Position numbers and translations under genes: made by a program. This document shows positions 1-7,148 of a stretch of DNA of 43,365 nucleotides, one piece after another. The notes under the pieces are model-generated. The model made no database searches, had not been told where the DNA came from, and saw nothing but the letters and a program-made list of their open reading frames with translations. How positions within the stretch are numbered: the stretch's first letter is position 1; each line of letters starts with the position of its first letter. Location: the NCBI GenBank assembly GCA_964521665.1, contig CAZFSG010000008.1, forward strand, positions 1-43,365, written 5' to 3'. Source of the stretch: JANXDG01 sp964521665 (GTDB taxonomy: Bacteria; Elusimicrobiota; Endomicrobiia; DTEH01).

Positions 1-78
1 TTATGCATCACTGTGTAGAATTAACTCTAACGAAACAAACAAAACAATCAAAAACTGTTCCTAAAAAATAACAAAAGT

Positions 79-158
<80 letters not shown>

Positions 159-164
159 ACAATA

Positions 165-327
165 AAAGTTGACGAGTTAATGAGTTATGGGTTGTGGGTC
201 GTTGGGTTAGTGGGTTATGAGTTTTTGGTTATGGGTTAGTAAGTTATAGTTTAAAAACTCAATAAACCCTATAACCCCACAAACCCACAACCTCAACAAA
301 CCCACAAACTCTATAAACTCAATGAAC
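165..327. repeat. GGGTT-rich imperfect inverted repeat with G-quadruplex pattern
   Basis: The left half (about 168-252) is a degenerate run of GGGTT/GAGTT words. The right half (about 253-326) is its approximate reverse complement, rich in AACCC/AACTC words, so the block could fold into one long imperfect hairpin. On the plus strand four GGG runs sit at 189-191, 196-198, 204-206 and 212-214 with loops of 4, 5 and 5 bases, which is the canonical G-quadruplex pattern. A fifth GGG is at 233-235. The block fills the gap between the monophosphatase stop codon and the 5' end of tRNA-Pro. Its function is unknown; a terminator or processing role is only a guess. Confidence 0.8.
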
Positions 328-1119
328 TCATTTTTTTATACATTCACTAATAATCTTCAACATCTGCTTATGTATTTTTCCATTTGTTGCAACGATTGTT
401 TTGCCAAACAAATAATTGTTTTTACCATAAAAATCTGTTACTTTCCCACCTGCTTCTTTTACAATTAAAGAACCTGCTGCTACATCCCACACTTGCAAGT
501 TTTCTTCCCAAAATCCTTCAAAAATACCTTCTGCTACCATACAAAGATCTAACGCAGCAGAACCTAACCTGCGAACTGCCTGCGCTGTTGTTGCAAATTT
601 GTTAAACAGTTTAAACACACGTTTCGGGTTTTTATATGTATAATATGGAAACCCTGTAACTAATAAAGAATTATACAAATTTTTTATTTTAGATACAAGT
701 ATTCTTTTATTATTTTTATATGCACCACAACCTTTTTTTGCATAATATAAATCTTTTGTTATAGGATTATACACTACACCTTCAACAATTTCGTTGTTTT
801 CTATTACACCTATTGAGATACAGAATATAGGAAGTTTGTGAGAAAAATTTACGGTACCATCCAACGGATCTATAACCCAATATCTTATATCTTTTTTAAG
901 TTGGTCAATTGTAGGACAACTTTCTTCACATATAAAAATATCATTTGGAAATTTTTTAGATATTAAATCTTTTATAACTTCTTCTGATTCTTTATCAGCT
1001 TTTGTTACAGGATTATTTTTTGATTTATATCTTAATGATAACTGTGATGTTTTAGAATAAAAATACTTTTGTAAAATTTTGCCAGCTGTTTCTACTAAGT
1101 TTATAAGAAAATTTTTCAT
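328..1119 (-). CDS. suhB: inositol monophosphatase family protein (SuhB-like)
   Basis: A 263-residue protein of normal family length. It carries the metal and phosphate binding signatures of the inositol monophosphatase superfamily: an EE pair at residues 65-66, DPLDGT at 84-89, WDVAAG at 211-216 and EAGG at 222-225. Such enzymes use Mg2+ to remove phosphate from inositol-1-phosphate or related sugar phosphates. Some members instead act on fructose-1,6-bisphosphate or PAP, and the sequence alone does not fix the substrate. In some bacteria SuhB also has a role in rRNA transcription. The ATG at 1119 starts just after the stop of the secreted hypothetical gene, so the two are probably co-transcribed with purH. 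I see no strong Shine-Dalgarno sequence, which fits translational coupling. The family call is firm; the symbol is less so. Confidence 0.88.
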   Translation of the reverse strand: MKNFLINLVETAGKILQKYFYSKTSQLSLRYKSKNNPVTKADKESEEVIKDLISKKFPNDIFICEESCPTIDQLKKDIRYWVIDPLDGTVNFSHKLPIFCISIGVIENNEIVEGVVYNPITKDLYYAKKGCGAYKNNKRILVSKIKNLYNSLLVTGFPYYTYKNPKRVFKLFNKFATTAQAVRRLGSAALDLCMVAEGIFEGFWEENLQVWDVAAGSLIVKEAGGKVTDFYGKNNYLFGKTIVATNGKIHKQMLKIISECIKK

Positions 1120-1121
1120 TG

Positions 1122-1670
1122 TTAAAACAAATTTATTATAGTAAAATATAACTTTTTTATAAACGACAATTGTAATATTTTTTGTTCTATAAATTTGTCA
1201 ACCAATTCTATACTAAAACTTTGTATTTTGTTATCTTTGCTCACTTTTTTGTATATATATTTTATTTTTTGATTTTCCCATAAATATGTTTCTTGTAAGT
1301 TTCCATTTTGTTGTTCAACAAATACTTTCTGAGGTTCGTTGTACATAGAAGTTGCTTGGTTATAAATATTTTCCCAATCTTCATTGTTAAAAATTGTTTC
1401 TGGATAAACAACTACAATTTTGTATATTTTTTTATTAAAAAAATAAAGATATGTTTCAATAGTTTGTTCTTCTTCAGTATAAAGAACTTTATAAATTTTT
1501 TCAAAAGATAACCTAATTTTTTTTAACTGTATAAAATTTTTTATATTTTTAAATCTACTGCCAAGTTGAAATCCTAAAAGTTCAGTAGGTAATTCAGACG
1601 AAAAAACAAATATGTTACATAACAAAAATATAAAAAAAAATTTTAAACCAACAAAAATTTTATCAAACAT
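1122..1670 (-). CDS. hypothetical secreted protein
   Basis: A 182-residue protein whose family I do not recognise. Residues 1-24 look like a signal peptide: a short basic start, a very hydrophobic stretch (residues about 8-23) and then a polar region after Ser-Ser. The mature part is lysine- and aromatic-rich, with alternating beta-type segments and no cysteine cluster, repeat or catalytic motif I can name. I chose the ATG at 1670 because the longer open frame would run back into purH and would bury the signal peptide; a weak GAAGAA lies just upstream. It starts 11 bases past the purH stop and ends 2 bases before the monophosphatase start, so it is part of that operon. It probably acts in the periplasm or at the envelope. 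Confidence 0.65.
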   Translation of the reverse strand: MFDKIFVGLKFFFIFLLCNIFVFSSELPTELLGFQLGSRFKNIKNFIQLKKIRLSFEKIYKVLYTEEEQTIETYLYFFNKKIYKIVVVYPETIFNNEDWENIYNQATSMYNEPQKVFVEQQNGNLQETYLWENQKIKYIYKKVSKDNKIQSFSIELVDKFIEQKILQLSFIKKLYFTIINLF

Positions 1671-1680
1671 TTCTTCATTA

Positions 1681-3234
1681 TTAATGTCTGAAATGTCGTG
1701 TTTTAGTGAACACCATAGCGATATTGTTTTCATTTGCTGCATTTATAGAATCTTCATCTCGTAAAGAACCGCCTGGCTGTATTATTGCAGTAACACCAAT
1801 TTTTGCTGCTTCTTCAACAACATCTTTGAATGGGAAAAACGCGTCTGACGCTAAAACAAGTGGATATTCTTTCAATGATTCTAAAGTATCTTTATCAATC
1901 TGGTTCATTTTAATTTCAGCAATTTTTAATGCGTCAATACGCGACATTTGTCCTGCTCCAATACCAACAGTCTGTGTTCCTTTTGCTAAAACGATAGCAT
2001 TAGATTTCACATATTTTGCAACTTTATACGCAAAAATTAAACTTTTAAGTTCTTGTTCAGTAGGATGTCGTTTCGTTACAAAAACAAGTTCGTTATATAA
2101 AATTAGATCTTTTGTTTGAACAAGCATACCACCATCAATTTGTCTGAATTCAATTTCTTCTGTTTTTGAATTTAACAAATCTGGCAAAATAAGTAATCTT
2201 AAATCTTTCTTTTTTGAAAAAACACTCTTTGCTTTTTCTGTATATCCAGGCGCAATTATACATTCAGTAAACAATTTTGTTATTTCTTCAGCAGTGTGTT
2301 CGTCTACTTCGTAATTAAAAGCAATTATACCTCCGAATGCTGAAACTGGGTCACAACTTAACGCTTTTTTATACGCGTCTAACAAAGTATTTGCTTCCGC
2401 TACACCACAAGGATTGTTATGTTTTATTATAACACAAGCAGGGTTTGAAAAATTTTTTACTATGTTTAATGCAGAATCTAAATCAAGATAGTTGTTATAC
2501 GACAATTCTTTTCCTTGTAACTTTTCTGATGAAACTAAATTTGGTGAAGTTGTTACAAATTTATATAACGCAGCTTTCTGATGCGGATTCTCACCATACC
2601 TTAAACTACATATTTTTTTTAATCCAACAGATATTTCTTCAAAATCAAATACTTCTTTTTTTGAACTTTTAATAAACCAATCTGAAATTATAGCATCATA
2701 CCTTGCAGTATGTAAAAACGCTTTTGTAGCAAGATATTTCTTGTATTCTAAATCTAAACTGTTATTTTTAATCCGTTGGATAATTTCTTCATAATCTTTG
2801 TAATCTACAACAACTACAACATCTTTATAATTCTTTGCTGCAGCACGAATAAGTGTAACCCCACCAATGTCTATATTCTCAATAATCTCTTCTTCATTGT
2901 TAGTTTTTGTTATAGTTTCTTCAAACGGATAAAGATTTACTACTACAAGGTCAAAAAGTGTAATATTGTATTTTTGTATTTCATTGATATGTTCTTGTTT
3001 ATCTCTTTTTGCTAGGAGCCCACCATGTATTTTAGGATGTAATGTTTTTACTCTACCTTCCAAAATTTCTGGGAAAGAAGTATATTCTGATATTTCAATA
3101 ACCTCAATATTGTTTTGTTTGAACAGTTTTGCAGTACCGCCAGTGGAATAAATTTTTATCCCTAACTTACTAAGTTCTTTTGCAAACTCTACTACATTTG
3201 TTTTATCTGATACACTTATTATAGCATTCTTCAT
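1681..3234 (-). CDS. purH: bifunctional AICAR formyltransferase / IMP cyclohydrolase
   Basis: PurH carries out the last two steps of IMP synthesis: formylation of AICAR with 10-formyl-tetrahydrofolate, then ring closure. The N-terminal MGS-like cyclohydrolase domain shows STGGT near residue 30 and GRVKTLHPKIHGG near 60-72. The C-terminal transformylase domain shows LRYGENPHQ, KHNNPCG (the catalytic Lys-His pair) and DPVSAFGG, and the protein ends in RHFRH, as is typical. The length is 517 residues, close to the usual 510-530. I chose the ATG at 3234 because it gives the family start (MKNAIISVSDKT) and has an AGGAG 8 bases upstream (3243-3247). The reading frame remains open further upstream, but that part lacks family similarity. 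It heads the operon with the secreted protein and the monophosphatase. Confidence 0.97.
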   Translation of the reverse strand: MKNAIISVSDKTNVVEFAKELSKLGIKIYSTGGTAKLFKQNNIEVIEISEYTSFPEILEGRVKTLHPKIHGGLLAKRDKQEHINEIQKYNITLFDLVVVNLYPFEETITKTNNEEEIIENIDIGGVTLIRAAAKNYKDVVVVVDYKDYEEIIQRIKNNSLDLEYKKYLATKAFLHTARYDAIISDWFIKSSKKEVFDFEEISVGLKKICSLRYGENPHQKAALYKFVTTSPNLVSSEKLQGKELSYNNYLDLDSALNIVKNFSNPACVIIKHNNPCGVAEANTLLDAYKKALSCDPVSAFGGIIAFNYEVDEHTAEEITKLFTECIIAPGYTEKAKSVFSKKKDLRLLILPDLLNSKTEEIEFRQIDGGMLVQTKDLILYNELVFVTKRHPTEQELKSLIFAYKVAKYVKSNAIVLAKGTQTVGIGAGQMSRIDALKIAEIKMNQIDKDTLESLKEYPLVLASDAFFPFKDVVEEAAKIGVTAIIQPGGSLRDEDSINAANENNIAMVFTKTRHFRH

Positions 3235-3269
3235 TTTTTTATCTCCTTTCGTTTTTAGTACTATTAATT

Positions 3270-3303
3270 TTTTTATGATATTTATGAACAACTCTATAAT
3301 TTG
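3270..3303 (-). promoter_or_regulatory. shared upstream element of purH (candidate promoter/leader)
   Basis: A block containing tatgaacaactctataat plus three more bases (3283-3303) recurs identically at 29300-29320 upstream of ilvD, at a similar distance from the start codon. Between it and the gene there is an ATCATA-AAA motif on the minus strand (3271-3279), also seen upstream of ilvD and aroF. The position, 40-70 bases upstream of the ribosome binding site, suits a promoter. A common repeat-element boundary would explain it equally well. Confidence 0.4.
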
Positions 3304-3305
3304 TG

Positions 3306-3397
3306 TGCAGTTTTTAGCAATAACGCGGTTATTGCACACCAAAATAACTAAAAAGTTTTGGATTACAACAACGATGTTGTTGCATCTCTTTTGAACA
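3306..3397. repeat. hairpin pair, GCAATAAC and CAACAAC types
   Basis: Two small perfect hairpins sit side by side. The first (3317-3335) has an 8-bp stem GCAATAAC/GTTATTGC around GCG. The second (3366-3382) has a 7-bp stem CAACAAC/GTTGTTG around GAT. The whole stretch is nearly identical to 42781-42867 at the other end of the window, including the spacer with CCAAAATAACTAAAAA. It belongs to the interspersed hairpin family described under the composite repeats. Confidence 0.85.
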
Positions 3398-3399
3398 TA

Positions 3400-3638
3400 C
3401 GCAGACTAAAGCCTGGGGCTACCAATTACTATTGTATCCGCTGATGTAAAATCAGCGGATTAAACAATAAATAAAAATTGTAGTCGCAAAGCTTGCTTTG
3501 CTTTATTTTAGCAGACCAAGGTCTGCAACTACAAATAATATGTGCAGGTTGAAGCCTGCGACTACCAAATTATATTTTTTACCAAATTATATTTTTTGTA
3601 CTTCAAAGAACTAAACATCATTTTTAGGCAACAGCACC
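3400..3638. repeat. composite hairpin-array repeat, copy A
   Basis: An ordered array of small inverted repeats. It starts with a degenerate CGCAGGCT-type copy at 3400-3422. Next is a perfect 10-bp inverted repeat ATCCGCTGAT/ATCAGCGGAT at 3436-3460. A cassette at 3478-3534 is bounded by TTGTAGT and ACTACAA and encloses two hairpins: GCAAAGC-TT-GCTTTGC (3486-3501) and GCAGACC-AA-GGTCTGC (3511-3526). An imperfect GCAGG..CCTGC hairpin follows at 3543-3560, then a perfect 17-bp tandem duplication (3564-3580 and 3581-3597). The block ends in a tail (about 3592-3638) shared with 29446-29477, 36898-36938 and 43311-43350. It lies between purH and tRNA-Gly. Bases 3639-3753 hold nothing else I recognise. 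Confidence 0.85.
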
Positions 3639-3753
3639 TCGTTTTTGTAGGTTTAATATTAAGAATTATTACTTTGACAAGATAAAGCAATATAAGAAAG
3701 TTATTTCTACTATTGACTTTTTAATTTTTAGTTTATATTATTAAATCATAACT

Positions 3754-3828
3754 GCGGGCGTAGTTCAGTGGTTTAAGAACGTCTGCTTGCCAAGCAGAAG
3801 GTCGTGGGTTCGAATCCCATCGCCCGCT
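3754..3828 (+). tRNA. tRNA-Gly (anticodon GCC)
   Basis: A complete cloverleaf: acceptor stem GCGGGCG/CGCCCGC, D stem GTTC/GAAC, anticodon stem TCTGC/GCAGA around TTGCCAA (anticodon GCC), variable region AGGTC, and a T arm with TTCGAAT. The discriminator base is T and no CCA follows, so the CCA must be added by an enzyme. It is one of the few plus-strand genes. It converges on the small-multidrug-export gene, whose stop codon lies only 6 bases beyond the tRNA. Confidence 0.96.
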
Positions 3829-3833
3829 TAGTC

Positions 3834-4331
3834 CTAAATTATAAACTGCACAGTCTTAGTAGTTATAACAGTAACAGTAATTACGATTATTGCTGCAATT
3901 AAAACACCCACAATTATAGCAACTACTGACTTCCAAAAATCTAACCCTAAAAGATAACTTGCAACACATCCACTCCATGCACCAGTTGCTGGTAATGGTA
4001 TTGCTACAAATAATGCAAGACCTATATATTCATATTTTTCAATATTTTTTGTTTTTGGTTTAACTTTGTTGAACCACCAAGTGAAAAACTTGTTGTAATA
4101 ATAGTACTTCATAAAATAAATATGCAAATTGTTAAGAAACCATAAAAAAGGTATTACAAAAGATAAGTTTCCAGTAAGTGTTAATACCAATGTTTTTGTA
4201 ATACTAAACTTATAGATACAGATGCTTACAGGTATTGCACCACGTAATTCACTTACAGGTAATGCAGCAATAAGAATTACAGCAATTTCTTGTGGTATAT
4301 TAGAAAATAACTGTACAAGTTTTTCAACCAT
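3834..4331 (-). CDS. putative small multidrug export family membrane protein
   Basis: A 165-residue polytopic membrane protein. The N-terminal segment with LPVSELRGAIPVSI and the later LPATGAWSGCVASYLLGL stretch match the pattern of the Pfam Sm_multidrug_ex family (PF06695). About four hydrophobic segments are visible: residues about 12-35, 42-65, 100-125 and 135-160. A basic, lysine-rich cytoplasmic loop sits between the second and third. The family name comes from weak early evidence and the true transported substrate is unknown. It is the last gene of the comF-to-export run, starting 6 bases after the MerR-type gene, and it converges on tRNA-Gly. Confidence 0.75.
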   Translation of the reverse strand: MVEKLVQLFSNIPQEIAVILIAALPVSELRGAIPVSICIYKFSITKTLVLTLTGNLSFVIPFLWFLNNLHIYFMKYYYYNKFFTWWFNKVKPKTKNIEKYEYIGLALFVAIPLPATGAWSGCVASYLLGLDFWKSVVAIIVGVLIAAIIVITVTVITTKTVQFII

Positions 4332-4337
4332 TTTTAT

Positions 4338-4700
4338 TTATTCAAGAATTTTTAAAATTTCTTCTAATGCAGTTTTTATTTCATTTAAAATTTTTTTATT
4401 ATCCGCAAGCTTAAAATCTGAAAACAATGTATATTGAATATTTTTCTTTTTGGAAAAAAATTCTTTTAATTCTTTTTTTGCACCTTCAATAGTATATTTT
4501 TTCTCCCACATAAGTTCTTTAATTTTTTCTACAATTGGTATATGTTCATCTGTGTATCTTCTATGTCCTTTTTCAGTTTTTAAAGGTTTCAATTGTGGAA
4601 ATACACTTTCCCAATATCTTAATACATATTCTTCAACACCAACTTTTTTTGCAAAATCTTTGATAGTATAAAAATGTTGTTTTTTATCCTCGTTTGTCAT
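4338..4700 (-). CDS. MerR-family transcriptional regulator
   Basis: A 120-residue protein with an N-terminal winged-helix MerR-type DNA-binding domain (residues about 10-80). It contains the YTIKDFAKKVGV helix, the LRYWE motif, and GHRRYTDEHI leading into a helical linker. The C-terminal 40 residues are a lysine/glutamate-rich helix, probably for dimerisation. There is no metal-binding cysteine set or large effector domain, so it is closer to the short MerR-like proteins found next to HU/IHF genes than to MerR proper. It lies 7 bases after the HU-like gene, and the two small DNA-binding proteins are probably co-translated. Its target is unknown. Confidence 0.85.
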   Translation of the reverse strand: MTNEDKKQHFYTIKDFAKKVGVEEYVLRYWESVFPQLKPLKTEKGHRRYTDEHIPIVEKIKELMWEKKYTIEGAKKELKEFFSKKKNIQYTLFSDFKLADNKKILNEIKTALEEILKILE

Positions 4701-4707
4701 AAACTAT

Positions 4708-4992
4708 TTATTTTTTATCTGCCATATTTAAAACAGCAGAAAATTTTTTTGAAAGTGTAAATTTAATTCTTTTTTTAGGTGTCAATATAATATACTTTTT
4801 TTGTTTAGGATTGTACATTTTTTTTGATTTATAAAATTTTGGTATAAAACTACCAAAATTTTGTATAACAACTTTTTCTCCTGACAATAAAGCATCTCTG
4901 ATTGTATCAAAAATAATATTTACAAACTTTTTAGCATCATTTTTTGTTAAAGTATGTTGTGATAAAATATTTATTAAATCATTTTTATTCAT
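4708..4992 (-). CDS. HU/IHF family DNA-bending protein
   Basis: A 94-residue protein of the normal size for an HU/IHF subunit. The N-terminal helices begin with MNKNDLINIL, the conserved NFGSF turn is at residues 45-49, and the beta-arm region contains NP at 61-62, the usual arm-tip proline. The arginine normally before NP is replaced by Tyr, and the arm is unusually rich in lysine. The family is known to bind and bend DNA as a dimer and to compact the nucleoid. HU and the IHF subunits cannot be separated from this sequence alone. Its start overlaps the gpsA stop by 8 bases. Confidence 0.9.
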   Translation of the reverse strand: MNKNDLINILSQHTLTKNDAKKFVNIIFDTIRDALLSGEKVVIQNFGSFIPKFYKSKKMYNPKQKKYIILTPKKRIKFTLSKKFSAVLNMADKK

Positions 4993-5998
4993 TTCTTTTT
5001 AACCAACTAAACTCTTCTTTTAACGGTCTTGACAACAAAGATTTTATAGAAAGTTCAGGTAATTTATTTTTATATATAATTTTATAAACTTCTTCTGCAA
5101 TAGGTAAGTCTATAGAATATTTTTTTGCAATTTTATGTATTGTTTTTACAGTATAAATTCCTTCAATAAAAGTATGAATTTTTTGTTTTGCTATTTCTAC
5201 ATTTTTGTATTTAGCGATATACTCACCAAAAGTGCGGTTCCGTGAATAACCAGAATACGCAGTTGTAAGTAAATCACCAATGCCTGATAAACCAAAAAAA
5301 GTTTGTGTTTGAGCACCAAAATGAGTACCAATTAGAATCATTTCTTTTAACGAACGTGTAAGTAAAGCAGCTTTTGCGTTGTTGCCAAGCTTAAGACCAT
5401 CACAAATACCTGCAGCAATAGCGTATATATTTTTTATTGCACCTGCTATTTCTACACCAACAACATCTGTGTTTATATAAATCCTTAAATTTTTTGTTGT
5501 TAACAATTTTTGTAATTTAACAAGTAACTCTTTATTTTCTCCAGCTAAAGATATAGCAGTGGGTTTACCTAAAGCAACTTCTTCAGCATGAGAAGGTCCA
5601 CTTAAAACAAAGATTTTATTTCGTTGTATGTTTAAAACTTTGTTAATTATTTCTGTGATACGACAAAATGTTTTTGGTTCAAACCCTTTAACACAAGAAA
5701 CAAAAATTTTTTCTTTAACATTTAAATTTTTTATTTTTTGTAGTATTGTTAATACATAGACTGATGGTATTACTAAAAAAACAATATCATTATTTTGTAT
5801 TTCTGATATGTCATTTGTAATATTTACATTTTTTGGTATAGATACATAGTTAAAAAATTTTGGATGATAATAAAGTTTAAGATATTTATAATTTTCAAAA
5901 ACAGGTTCGTAAAGAACTACTTTTAAACCTTTTTGTGCATACACTGTTGCTAAAGTAGCCCCCCAACAGCCTCCTCCTATAACGAAAATGCTTTTCAT
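4985..5998 (-). CDS. gpsA: glycerol-3-phosphate dehydrogenase [NAD(P)+]
   Basis: GpsA reduces dihydroxyacetone phosphate to sn-glycerol-3-phosphate, the backbone for phospholipids. The 337-residue sequence has the Rossmann motif GGGCWGATLA at residues 8-17, the catalytic-region lysines K104 (VKGFE) and K189 (GAIKN), the GPSHAEE signature at 134-140, GLSGIGDL at 236-243 and SRNRTFG at 252-258. It lies directly downstream of plsY, whose acyltransferase uses the GpsA product, with a 9-base gap. The operon thus pairs precursor supply with the first step of phospholipid assembly, and pgsA is also nearby. Confidence 0.97.
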   Translation of the reverse strand: MKSIFVIGGGCWGATLATVYAQKGLKVVLYEPVFENYKYLKLYYHPKFFNYVSIPKNVNITNDISEIQNNDIVFLVIPSVYVLTILQKIKNLNVKEKIFVSCVKGFEPKTFCRITEIINKVLNIQRNKIFVLSGPSHAEEVALGKPTAISLAGENKELLVKLQKLLTTKNLRIYINTDVVGVEIAGAIKNIYAIAAGICDGLKLGNNAKAALLTRSLKEMILIGTHFGAQTQTFFGLSGIGDLLTTAYSGYSRNRTFGEYIAKYKNVEIAKQKIHTFIEGIYTVKTIHKIAKKYSIDLPIAEEVYKIIYKNKLPELSIKSLLSRPLKEEFSWLKRNE

Positions 5999-6007
5999 AA
6001 AAAAATT

Positions 6008-6628
6008 TTAAAACAACTTTTTTTCTTCTTTTAAAATTATTCTTTTAATATTTGATTTATGTCTATAAACTATCCACAACACGGTTAACAAAAAGAAAAT
6101 TTTAGTATTTTGATATTCAGGAAAGTTTTTTAACAAAATCAAAATTAAAAAAGATAATGTTGAGATTATGGAAGATACAGATACAATACGTGTTAATAGA
6201 AATGCAATTATAAATACAATGCTAACATAAACAAACATGTATGGTGATATTGCAGAAAGTGAACCAAAAAATGTTGCAACACCTTTTCCACCTCTGAAAT
6301 AAAGAAATGGTGATGTTGTATGACCAAATACAACAAAAAACATTATTATTGGCAAAAAATAATAAGATAAATATTTTTTAGCAATAAGTATAGGTAATAC
6401 ACCTTTTATAAAATCTATAACTAATGTGACAACTCCTAAAGTAACACCTGTTGTTCTTAAAACATTTGTAGCACCAGGATTTTTAGAACCCACAGTGCGT
6501 ATATCTATACCTTTGAAAATTTTTGTTAATAAATATGCAGTAGGTGTACTTCCTATTAAGTAAGATATTAAAATTATTATTACATTTTTCGTTGTAAAAC
6601 TGTTATTTAATAAAAACTCTTCTTGCAT
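6008..6628 (-). CDS. plsY: glycerol-3-phosphate acyltransferase PlsY
   Basis: An integral membrane acyltransferase that moves an acyl group from acyl-phosphate to glycerol-3-phosphate, making lysophosphatidic acid. The 206-residue protein has the three PlsY loops: SYLIGSTPTAYLL, GSKNPGATNVLRT, and FRGGKGVATFFG. Hydrophobic segments separate them, consistent with about five to six membrane passes. The ATG at 6628 overlaps the end of pgsA by 26 bases. No later ATG precedes the first motif, so the start is probably right, although a non-ATG start just before KNVIIIL is possible. gpsA follows 9 bases after it. Confidence 0.95.
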   Translation of the reverse strand: MQEEFLLNNSFTTKNVIIILISYLIGSTPTAYLLTKIFKGIDIRTVGSKNPGATNVLRTTGVTLGVVTLVIDFIKGVLPILIAKKYLSYYFLPIIMFFVVFGHTTSPFLYFRGGKGVATFFGSLSAISPYMFVYVSIVFIIAFLLTRIVSVSSIISTLSFLILILLKNFPEYQNTKIFFLLTVLWIVYRHKSNIKRIILKEEKKLF

Positions 6629-7148
6629 AAATTACATAATCAACTAATGAACCTAAAGCAAACACTGAAGTTAAAAAATATAACTCGTTTATAATGTTAG
6701 ATATAACTTCATATTGCCAATGTACATTTAATATAATAATAACTAAAGTTATCATCTCTAATGCAATAGAAATTTTACCTAAGAACCGTGGTTTTGGAAA
6801 AGATTGTAAAGTATGTTGGTATGTTATGATCCAGCCAACAACTACTAAAATCTCTCTTACAATTATTATAGTAAAGAACCACCATGGTAAATAGTTTTTC
6901 ATCATTAAAACTAAAATTGTTGATATGACCAAAACTTTATCAGCAAACGGATCTAAAAACCTACCTATCTTTGTTTTTTGTTTAAGCAACCGTGCTAGGA
7001 GACCATCTATAAAATCTGTAAATGCAGAAATAGTTAGAATTAAAATTGAACTAATAACTTTGTTGTTCCATAATAGAAAAACAAATAGAAATGTTAACCC
7101 CAGCCGTAATATAGACAACAGGTTAGGAATTGTGAACAATGTTTTCAT
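6603..7148 (-). CDS. pgsA: CDP-diacylglycerol-glycerol-3-phosphate phosphatidyltransferase
   Basis: A 181-residue membrane protein of the CDP-alcohol phosphatidyltransferase family. The diagnostic motif D-x2-DG-x2-AR-x8-G-x3-D-x3-D is intact (DFIDGLLAR followed by GRFLDPFADK, residues about 45-72). The N-terminal MKTLFTIPNLLSILR is typical of PgsA, the enzyme that makes phosphatidylglycerol phosphate. It overlaps the hflX stop by 26 bases and the plsY start by 26 bases, giving a compact phospholipid block pgsA-plsY-gpsA. A related family member with a different alcohol acceptor cannot be fully excluded. Confidence 0.92.
   Translation of the reverse strand: MKTLFTIPNLLSILRLGLTFLFVFLLWNNKVISSILILTISAFTDFIDGLLARLLKQKTKIGRFLDPFADKVLVISTILVLMMKNYLPWWFFTIIIVREILVVVGWIITYQHTLQSFPKPRFLGKISIALEMITLVIIILNVHWQYEVISNIINELYFLTSVFALGSLVDYVIYARRVFIK

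Noticed and set aside
1706..2119. Plus-strand open frame opposite purH
   Set aside because: Antisense shadow of a conserved gene with no ribosome binding site or recognisable motif.
3235..3342. N-terminal extension of PurH by 36 residues
   Set aside because: The extension lacks family similarity, while the ATG at 3234 has a good AGGAG and gives the standard PurH start.
3235..3400. Purine or other known riboswitch upstream of purH
   Set aside because: I saw no known aptamer core; the structures present are the same hairpins found upstream of unrelated genes.
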